From an uncultured bacterium (GTDB taxonomy: Bacteria > Planctomycetota > UBA1135 > UBA2386), in assembly GCA_938003515.1 (NCBI GenBank), contig CALKYL010000348.1, forward strand, positions 1 through 5,187: DNA of 5,187 nucleotides. Direction: 5' to 3'. The translations under genes were made by a program, and so were the position numbers. Below the pieces are notes generated by a model that had not been told where the DNA came from, searched no databases, and was given only the letters and a program-made list of their open reading frames with translations. Positions 1-5,187 of this stretch are shown piece by piece; position 1 is the stretch's first letter; every line of letters begins with the position of its first letter.

Positions 1-1
1 C

Positions 2-1114
<1,113 letters not shown>

Positions 1115-1115
1115 C

Positions 1116-1128
1116 GCCGCGTCGCGGC
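1116..1128. terminator. Small GC hairpin between convergent thiC and sensor-kinase stops
   Basis: Directly after the thiC TAG, GCCGC-GTC-GCGGC forms a perfect 5-bp stem with a 3-base loop. It fills most of the 21 bases between the two convergent stop codons (thiC ends at 1114, the kinase at 1136). Being symmetric it could serve both strands, but no T-run follows on either side. It could be a weak bidirectional terminator or a chance structure in GC-rich DNA. Confidence 0.22.
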
Positions 1129-1135
1129 CCGCGCG

Positions 1136-2326
1136 TCAGTCCGCGTCCGACGGCGGCGCGGCGTCCGCCGAGCCTTCGCACGGCAGCTCGACCCAGAACA
1201 TGCTGCCGACGCCGAGCTCGCTGCGCACGCCGATCTCGCCGCCGAGGTTGCGCACCGTGTTCTTGACGATCGACAGCCCGAGCCCGGTGCCCCCCAGCTC
1301 GCGCGAGCGCGCCCGGTCGACGCGGTAGAAGCGCTCGAAGATGCGCTCCTGGTCCTCGGGCGACAGGCCGATGCCGGTGTCGGCGACCTCGAGCCGCAGC
1401 TGGCCGTCGCCGGTCGTCACCCGCACCGTCACCGAGCCGCGTTCCGGCGTGTACTTCAGCGCGTTGTCGATCAGGTTGCCCGCGACCTGCCGCAGCGCCT
1501 CGCGGTCGGCGCGCACCCACAGCGGCCCCTCGGGCAGCGGCGCGAGCAGCTCGAGCTCGCGCTTCTCGGCGATCGGCGACAGGTCGCGCAGCGTCTCCCG
1601 CAGCACGCCGACGAAGTCGCAGGGCTCGGCCGCCTGTGCGAGGCCGCTGTCGTCGTCGAGGCGCGACAGCGTCAGCAGGTCCGCGACCAGCGTCGTCAAC
1701 CGGTCCGTCTGCCGCGCGATGCGGTCGAGGAACCGGTGGCGCGTGCTCGGCGGCATGTTCGGGTCGTCCTGGACCGTCTCGACGAAGCCCTGGATCGCGG
1801 CCAGCGGCGTCTTCAGCTCGTGCGAGACGTTGGCGACGAAGTCGCGGCGCAGGGACTCGAGGCGCTTCAGCCGGCTCTGGTCGTCGATGCCGACGACGCT
1901 GCCGAGGCCCGGCAACGCGCGCACGCGGATCGCGAGCGTGCGCCCGTCGGCCGACTCCTCGTCGAGTTCGAACGCCTGCGCGCGCCCGGAGCGCCGGCAC
2001 TGACGCAGCGCCTCGTGCAGGCGCGGCCACGGCACGAGCTCCTCGAGCCGCGAGCCGCGGCACTCCGCCGCCGGCAGGCCGGCGAGGTCCTGGGCGGCGG
2101 GGTTCTTCGCCACGACGTGGCCCTGTTCGTCGAGCACGATCAGGCCGTCGCTCGCGCCGCCGAGGCTCGCCACCAGCCGCGCGACCTCGGCGCGCGCGCT
2201 GGAGACGGCCGCCTCGCTGTGCCGCCAGCGCTCCTGCGCGGTCTCGCGCGCGGCGACGGCGCGCCGCCAGCACCAGAACAGCACGACCGCGATCGCGGCC
2301 GCGAGCAGCGTCAGCGCGGTGTCCAG
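1136..2326 (-). CDS. PhoR-type PAS sensor histidine kinase, single N-terminal membrane helix
   Basis: This is the sensor partner of the response regulator just upstream; it would autophosphorylate on histidine and pass the phosphate on. Residues are counted from the first conventional start, GTG 2284 (382 aa). A charged, probably coiled-coil stretch (10-40) leads to a PAS domain (about 38-135), then HisKA with SHELKTP (H155; E156 and T159 form the ExxT phosphatase motif). The HATPase domain has N-box NLIDNALKYTP (270-280), G1 DTGIG (302-306), F-box ERIFERFYRVD (313-323) and G2 GGTGLGLSIV (331-340), so it looks catalytically complete. I place the start at CTG 2326: it adds 14 residues, LDTALTLLAAAIAV, which complete a membrane helix through VLFWCW, and it lies 7 bases after GGGGAGG. 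GTG 2284 has no Shine-Dalgarno sequence and would cut the helix. No periplasmic sensor loop is visible, so any signal is sensed in the membrane, by PAS or through partners. The phosphate-sensing role of PhoR is not shown, as no pst or phoU gene is in view. Confidence 0.93.
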   Translation of the reverse strand: MDTALTLLAAAIAVVLFWCWRRAVAARETAQERWRHSEAAVSSARAEVARLVASLGGASDGLIVLDEQGHVVAKNPAAQDLAGLPAAECRGSRLEELVPWPRLHEALRQCRRSGRAQAFELDEESADGRTLAIRVRALPGLGSVVGIDDQSRLKRLESLRRDFVANVSHELKTPLAAIQGFVETVQDDPNMPPSTRHRFLDRIARQTDRLTTLVADLLTLSRLDDDSGLAQAAEPCDFVGVLRETLRDLSPIAEKRELELLAPLPEGPLWVRADREALRQVAGNLIDNALKYTPERGSVTVRVTTGDGQLRLEVADTGIGLSPEDQERIFERFYRVDRARSRELGGTGLGLSIVKNTVRNLGGEIGVRSELGVGSMFWVELPCEGSADAAPPSDAD

Positions 2327-2330
2327 AGCA

Positions 2331-2340
2331 CCTCCTCCCC
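2331..2340 (-). promoter_or_regulatory. Strong Shine-Dalgarno sequence of the sensor kinase
   Basis: On the minus strand GGGGAGGAGG lies 26 bases after the response-regulator stop. Measured from GGGGAGG there are 7 bases to an in-frame CTG at 2326, against more than 40 bases to GTG 2284. The GTG at 2330, just below it, opens a different frame that stops after six codons. The site is the main reason for choosing the CTG start. Confidence 0.6.
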
Positions 2341-2366
2341 GGCCCGACGCCGCGGCGCCGCCGGGC

Positions 2367-3074
2367 TCACTTGCCGGCTTCGGCGAACCGGTAGCCGACG
2401 CCGCGCACCGTCTCGATGATCGCCGCGTGCGAGCCGAGCTTCTGTCGCAGCGCGCGCACGTGCACGTCGATGTTCCGGTCGGTGACGATCGCGTCCTCGC
2501 CGATGACGCGGCTCAACAGGTGCGCGCGCGGGAACACGCGCCCCGGGTGCGATGCGAGGAAGTGCAACAGGCGCATCTCGGTCGGCGTCAGGTTGAGCGG
2601 CTGGTCCTCGATGCGCGCTTCGTGCCGGCCGAGGTCGATCGCCAGCGCCCCGCGCACCACGCGTTCCCCACCGCCGCTCTGTTCGCGCAGCGGCCCGCGT
2701 CGCAGCACGACCTTCACCCGCGCGACCAGCTCCCGCGGGCTGAACGGCTTCGCGATGTAGTCGTCCGCGCCGATGCCGAGGCCGAGCACGATGTCGCTCT
2801 CCTCGCTCTTGGCCGTGACCATGATGATCGGGATCGACCGGGTCACCGGGTCGGCCTTGACCTGCCGGCAGACCTCGACGCCGTCCATGCCCGGCAGCAT
2901 CAGGTCGAGGATCACCAGGTCCGGGTTGTCCGTGCGGATCCGGCTCAGGCCCTGCTCGCCGTTGCGGCACGCGATGACCTTGTGTCCCTCCCGCTCGAGG
3001 TTGTAATGGATGACCTCGAGGATGTCGGGCTCGTCCTCGATGACCAGGATTTTCGGCTTCGCCACGGCGATCAC
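2367..3074 (-). CDS. PhoB/OmpR-family response regulator
   Basis: A 235-residue DNA-binding response regulator, normal length for the family. The receiver domain (about 8-123) has the acidic pocket IEDE (E13, D14), phosphoacceptor D57 in LDLMLPG, T87 in MVTAKS and K109 in IAKPFSP, so all signalling residues are intact. A short linker (126-138) leads to a winged-helix effector domain (about 139-232) with LTPTEMRLLHFLASHPG, the likely recognition helix DRNIDVHVRALRQKLG (199-214) and the closing wing ETVRGVGYRF. The receiver and the C-terminal block resemble PhoB more than other OmpR relatives, and the regulator-then-kinase order matches phoB-phoR. The start is GTG 3074; GTG 3065 (VAKPKIL) is an alternative, and neither has a strong Shine-Dalgarno sequence. 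The gene ends 40 bases before the proposed kinase start, so the two are probably co-transcribed. Which genes it controls cannot be read here; PhoB-like is a family placement, not proof of phosphate control. Confidence 0.96.
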   Translation of the reverse strand: MIAVAKPKILVIEDEPDILEVIHYNLEREGHKVIACRNGEQGLSRIRTDNPDLVILDLMLPGMDGVEVCRQVKADPVTRSIPIIMVTAKSEESDIVLGLGIGADDYIAKPFSPRELVARVKVVLRRGPLREQSGGGERVVRGALAIDLGRHEARIEDQPLNLTPTEMRLLHFLASHPGRVFPRAHLLSRVIGEDAIVTDRNIDVHVRALRQKLGSHAAIIETVRGVGYRFAEAGK

Positions 3075-3082
3075 TTGTCTCG

Positions 3083-3110
3083 CTCGGTTCGGGGGGAAGA
3101 AGGAACCGAG
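3083..3110. repeat. 8-bp perfect inverted repeat upstream of the response regulator
   Basis: CTCGGTTC (3083-3090) and GAACCGAG (3103-3110) are perfect inverted copies around a 12-base purine-rich spacer on the plus strand (GGGGGGAAGAAG). The element starts 9 bases before the regulator's GTG start. In RNA it would be a stem-loop next to the start region; in DNA it could be an operator. No T-run follows, so it is unlikely to be a simple terminator of the upstream gene. Confidence 0.5.
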
Positions 3111-3119
3111 AGGACACTA

Positions 3120-3152
3120 GGTAGGCTCCGACAAGCGGCCGTGAAGGCTACC
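3120..3152 (-). repeat. Imperfect hairpin just after the kinase-like gene stop
   Basis: Read on the minus strand, GGTAG-C-CTTC pairs with GGAG-C-CTACC: a 5-bp stem, one C:C mismatch, then 4 further pairs including one G:U, around a 13-base loop. It begins at the base after the TGA of the upstream gene (3153). No U-run follows. It may be a processing site, a weak terminator or attenuator, or chance. Confidence 0.3.
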
Positions 3153-3779
3153 TCAAGCTTCCTGCGCGGCGGAGAGCGCGCCGCCCGGGAACCGCAGCGC
3201 CAAGGTGGCGTCGTGCGCCCGAGCGAGCGCCGTGACGCCGCGCCGTGCCAGCGGCGAGAGGGCCGCGGTGACGTCGTCGACCGGCAGCGGGAACGGCAGG
3301 GTCCCGGGACCGGGTTCGTAACCGAGCGCGACGACGCAGCTACCGTCGGCGGCCGGATCGAGCCGGAGCGTGACCGCGCCGCCGGACCCGGGCGGGATCG
3401 CCAGCACCCAGCGCCGCAGCGCCTCGGCCACGGACGCGACGAAGCGGTCGGCCGGCTGCCACGCGGCGGCGCCGCGGCGGTCGCCCCGGATCGCGAGCGA
3501 GAGGCCGCGTTCGCGCAGGGGCACGCGCGCGAGTTCGGCCAGCTGCCGCAGCAGTTCGTCCGCTGCGGCCGGCGCCGCCAGGGCATCGCCCAGCAGCACC
3601 CGCAGCACCTGCAGGCCGTCGGCGCCGCGCTGCACGGCGGCGAGGATCGCCGAGCGGCCGCGATCGAACCCGGCGGGGTCGAGCGTCAGCGCCTGCCCCT
3701 GGATGGTCAGCAGCAGGTTGCCGAACTGGTGCACCAGTCCGGGCAGGAAGAACGCGGCGTTGTCGGAGGAAGGCGACAC
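3153..3779 (-). CDS. Small degenerate histidine-kinase-like protein, putative phosphotransfer or accessory protein
   Basis: A 208-residue protein I cannot assign to a named family; it has no membrane segment or signal peptide. LPGLVHQFGNLLLTIQGQA (12-30) resembles the H-box region of kinases with HDFNNLL motifs: H17 and N21 are kept, but the acidic residue after the histidine is Q18. A helical region to about 95 could complete a dimerisation domain. Residues about 108-197 look like a worn HATPase domain: VASVAEALRRWVLAIPPGSGG sits where the N-box belongs but lacks both asparagines, EPGPG (155-159) stands for DxGxG, and no glycine-rich G2 box precedes ALARAHDATLALRF. ATP binding therefore looks unlikely. 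The size and plan recall ChpT-type histidine phosphotransferases, but that is only analogy. The start is GTG 3779, the only ATG, GTG or TTG in frame between the protease stop and the H-box; it has no clear Shine-Dalgarno sequence. Codon use is GC3-rich as in its neighbours. It lies between the protease and the two-component pair, all on the same strand. Confidence 0.75.
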   Translation of the reverse strand: MSPSSDNAAFFLPGLVHQFGNLLLTIQGQALTLDPAGFDRGRSAILAAVQRGADGLQVLRVLLGDALAAPAAADELLRQLAELARVPLRERGLSLAIRGDRRGAAAWQPADRFVASVAEALRRWVLAIPPGSGGAVTLRLDPAADGSCVVALGYEPGPGTLPFPLPVDDVTAALSPLARRGVTALARAHDATLALRFPGGALSAAQEA

Positions 3780-3842
3780 GGCGGAGCCGATGGCAGTGTC
3801 GGCCCCGCGGCCGCCGGCGCAAGCGGGATCGGGCGCGACGCC

Positions 3843-3872
3843 GCCTTCGGGCCCACGGCCTTCGGGCCCACG
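3843..3872. repeat. Exact tandem duplication of a 15-base unit
   Basis: GCCTTCGGGCCCACG occurs twice without a gap (3843-3857 and 3858-3872), starting 7 bases downstream of the protease stop codon. Each unit contains the palindrome GGGCCC and a GCC-TTCG-GGC mini-hairpin on the plus strand. The two GGGCCC cores could pair across a 9-base loop in the minus-strand transcript. It lies in the 100-base gap before the kinase-like gene. It could be a transcript-stabilising or attenuating structure, or a recent slippage duplication. Confidence 0.6.
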
Positions 3873-3879
3873 TGCGGCG

Positions 3880-5061
3880 TCAGAAGGGTGCCTCGCCCCC
3901 ACCGCCGATCTCCCCGAGCACGGCGACGACCGGGTCTTCGATGCGCCCGTCGCGCAGCAGCTGCAGCGCGATCGGCGTGCCGGGGTCGCTGCAGACGATG
4001 CGCTCGTGCAGCTCCTTGGCGTCCCGCACCGGGGTGCCGTCGACACCCAGCACGACGTCGCCCTCCCGCAGGCCGGCGCGGTGCGCCGGATCGCCGTCGG
4101 CGACGCGCACGATGACGGCGCCCGGACGCGGCGCGCCGCGCTCGTCCAACCCGGACCGCGACGCGAACTCGATGCCGAGGTAGCCGCGCCGCACCCGGCC
4201 GTCCGGCCGACGCCGCATCTGTTCGAGCGCCCATTTGACCGCGCGGCTCGGCACGGCGAACGAGATGCCCTGCGCCGCGGCGGCGACCTGCGTCGTCACG
4301 CCGACGACGCGGCCGCGCACGTCGAGCACCGGACACCCGGAGCTGCCGGGGTTGATCGGCGCCGAGATCTGCAGGAAGTCGCTGGTGACGCCGAAGTCCG
4401 AGTGCTGCAGGTGCCGGCCGACGAAGCTCACGACGCCGGCGGTCACCGTGCGCGAGAAGCCGAACGGGTTGCCGACCGCGACGATCCAGTCGCCGGCGCG
4501 CAGGTCCTCGCTGCTGCCGAGCGCCAGCGCCGGCAGCCCCGGCGGCGGCGACACCAGCCGCAGCAGCGCGAGGTCGGTCGCCGGGTCCTCCCCGACGAGG
4601 TCCGCGGCCAGCCGGCCGTGCTGCGGCGACAGCACTTCGATGGCGGACGCGCCCAGCACGACGTGCCGGCTGGTCAGCACCAGGCCGCGTTCGTGCACGA
4701 CGAAGCCCGGGCCGTTGCGGTGGCCGGGCCGCGGCGCGAACACGGGATTGGCGGCGCTGGGCACGAGCGTCGGGTCGGCGTCCGCCGCGGGCGCGGCGGC
4801 GTCCGGCGCGGCGAGCGGTTCGCCGGGCGGCGCCACTTCGTCCGGCAGCGTCGCGCGCACGGTGACGACCGCGGGGCCGACCTGCTCGACGACGTCGCGG
4901 AACGACGGCAGCAAGGGCGCCGTCTCCGGCGCCGCCGCGGGCCGGTCGTGCCACAGCCGCTCGGGCGGCGCGCTCCACCACGAGCCGAACGCGGCCCCCG
5001 CGAGGAGGCACAGCGCCGCCCCGGCCACGAGCCGCAGCGACGTGCTCGGCGCACCGGACAT
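3880..5061 (-). CDS. HtrA/Deg-family serine protease with one PDZ domain, membrane-anchored or exported
   Basis: A 393-residue envelope quality-control protease of the trypsin-like HtrA family. The hydrophobic segment SLRLVAGAALCLLAGAAFGS (8-27) is an uncleaved anchor or signal peptide; no lipobox is seen. A Pro/Ala-rich insert (about 76-115) precedes the protease core. The triad is H133 (LTSRHVV), D163 (DPATDLALLRL) and S241 in NPGSSGCPVLD, where most family members have NPGNSGGP; NPFGFSRTVTAGVVS (198-212) is also typical. One PDZ domain follows (about 293-383), starting at RGYLGIEF. A single PDZ and an N-terminal anchor resemble DegS and small HtrA proteins more than two-PDZ DegP. The start is ATG 5061, supported by the hydrophobic N-terminus and an upstream promoter-like motif; no Shine-Dalgarno sequence is visible. 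It heads the minus-strand block, so it may be expressed with the signalling genes. The triad is complete, so activity is expected, but the altered GSSGCP loop lies next to the oxyanion hole. Confidence 0.95.
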   Translation of the reverse strand: MSGAPSTSLRLVAGAALCLLAGAAFGSWWSAPPERLWHDRPAAAPETAPLLPSFRDVVEQVGPAVVTVRATLPDEVAPPGEPLAAPDAAAPAADADPTLVPSAANPVFAPRPGHRNGPGFVVHERGLVLTSRHVVLGASAIEVLSPQHGRLAADLVGEDPATDLALLRLVSPPPGLPALALGSSEDLRAGDWIVAVGNPFGFSRTVTAGVVSFVGRHLQHSDFGVTSDFLQISAPINPGSSGCPVLDVRGRVVGVTTQVAAAAQGISFAVPSRAVKWALEQMRRRPDGRVRRGYLGIEFASRSGLDERGAPRPGAVIVRVADGDPAHRAGLREGDVVLGVDGTPVRDAKELHERIVCSDPGTPIALQLLRDGRIEDPVVAVLGEIGGGGEAPF

Positions 5062-5067
5062 GGCCGG

Positions 5068-5096
5068 AGTCTAGCCGGGGTCCGACGCGGCACCAA
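5068..5096 (-). promoter_or_regulatory. Putative sigma-70-like promoter of the HtrA gene, near-leaderless
   Basis: On the minus strand TTGGTG (5096-5091) is followed by exactly 17 bases and then TAGACT (5073-5068), a fair match to TTGACA and TATAAT with ideal spacing. TAGACT ends 6 bases before the ATG at 5061, so transcription would begin at or next to the start codon. That fits the lack of a Shine-Dalgarno sequence. The -35 element sits inside the dyad at 5089-5102. Confidence 0.4.
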
Positions 5097-5102
5097 GGTG
5101 CC
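5089..5102. promoter_or_regulatory. Perfect 14-base dyad, candidate operator between divergent genes
   Basis: GGCACC-AA-GGTGCC is a perfect inverted repeat with 6-base arms and a 2-base centre, in the 66-base region between the divergent starts at 5061 and 5128. It covers the proposed -35 element of the HtrA gene. The symmetry suits a dimeric repressor or activator, and the position could affect both genes. The bound protein is unknown. Confidence 0.4.
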
Positions 5103-5114
5103 CCGCCGCGCCGC

Positions 5115-5120
5115 TAGGAT
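5115..5120 (+). promoter_or_regulatory. Shine-Dalgarno (AGGA) or -10-like TAGGAT before the divergent gene
   Basis: TAGGAT lies 7 bases before the ATG at 5128. The AGGA within it has an 8-base spacing that suits a Shine-Dalgarno sequence. Read as a -10 element it would give a leaderless message, but no TTG-like -35 lies 16-18 bases upstream, so the ribosome-site reading is preferred. Confidence 0.4.
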
Positions 5121-5127
5121 CGCCGGC

Positions 5128-5187
5128 ATGAAGGCCGCGCTCGTCGTCCTGCTCCTGTCCTCGCTGACACGCCAGCCGCGGTTCGCC
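5128..5187 (+). CDS. N-terminus of a divergent, probably exported protein (3'-truncated)
   Basis: Twenty codons are visible before the window ends: MKAALVVLLLSSLTRQPRFA. A lysine followed by the hydrophobic run AALVVLLLSSL is a typical signal-peptide start, so the product is probably secreted or membrane-attached. AGGA lies 8 bases before the ATG and supports this start. The gene is divergent from the HtrA gene with 66 bases between the start codons, and it may share the dyad-bearing control region. The family cannot be told from so short a fragment. A chance open frame is possible, though the ribosome site and signal-like start argue against that. Confidence 0.55.
   Translation, partial: MKAALVVLLLSSLTRQPRFA

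Noticed and set aside
3075..3152. A sigma-70 promoter in front of the response regulator
   Set aside because: TTGTCG is only 9 bases from TAGTGT, and TTCACG is 20 bases from it. No pair with acceptable spacing and a good -10 was found.
3780..4046. N-terminal extension of the kinase-like protein back to position 4046
   Set aside because: It would overlap the 3' end of the HtrA gene by more than 160 bases in another frame, and the extra residues are Ser/Arg/Cys-rich with no domain. GTG 3779 gives a compact product that starts just before the H-box.
2319..4115. A 598-codon open frame on the plus strand opposite the regulator and kinase-like genes
   Set aside because: It is antisense to three genes with clear or probable domains. 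Its product is rich in R, H, D and Q with no recognisable motif, as expected of a complementary frame in high-GC DNA.
3707..5011. A 434-codon minus-strand frame overlapping the HtrA gene
   Set aside because: Low-complexity Arg/Ala/Pro product. The overlapping frame encodes a protease with an intact triad and PDZ domain.

Overview
The window is very GC-rich, gene-dense bacterial chromosome with four complete genes and two cut by the window edges. Nothing points to a phage, plasmid or insertion element. A membrane-anchored HtrA-type protease beside a PAS histidine kinase suggests a Gram-negative envelope. The high GC, and the resemblance of the response regulator to PhoB-like proteins I remember from planctomycetes, make a high-GC Planctomycetota lineage a reasonable but unproven guess.

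Layout. Positions 2-1114 (+) carry the C-terminal 370 residues of ThiC, the radical-SAM thiamin pyrimidine synthase. It converges, with a 21-base gap, on a four-gene block that runs leftward on the minus strand. In transcription order the block is: a membrane-anchored HtrA/Deg serine protease with one PDZ domain (5061-3880); a small 208-residue protein that looks like a histidine kinase core whose ATP-binding motifs have decayed (3779-3153); a PhoB/OmpR-type response regulator (3074-2367); and a PhoR-type PAS histidine kinase (about 2326-1136). A divergent gene starts at 5128 (+) with a signal-peptide-like N-terminus and runs off the window.

How the genes may work together. The kinase and regulator form a standard two-component pair: H155 (counted from GTG 2284) to D57 of the regulator. 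The protease and the degenerate kinase-like protein lie just upstream on the same strand, with gaps of 100, 78 and 40 bases, so co-transcription is possible. The gaps hold repeats and inverted repeats that could mark internal promoters, operators or attenuation. The degenerate kinase-like protein is the least ordinary part. It keeps an H-box-like HQFGNLL motif but lacks the N-box asparagines and the G-box motifs. It could be a phosphotransfer protein, a phosphatase or a decoy subunit for the adjacent pair. This is inference.

Regulatory signals. The HtrA gene has a plausible sigma-70-like promoter (TTGGTG, 17-base spacer, TAGACT) only 6 bases before its ATG, which implies a leaderless or nearly leaderless mRNA. 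Its -35 element lies inside a perfect 14-base dyad (5089-5102) in the divergent intergenic region, a candidate operator. The sensor kinase has a strong Shine-Dalgarno sequence that fits a CTG start better than the first conventional start, and that start restores an N-terminal membrane helix. No stretch longer than about 100 bases lacks a gene.
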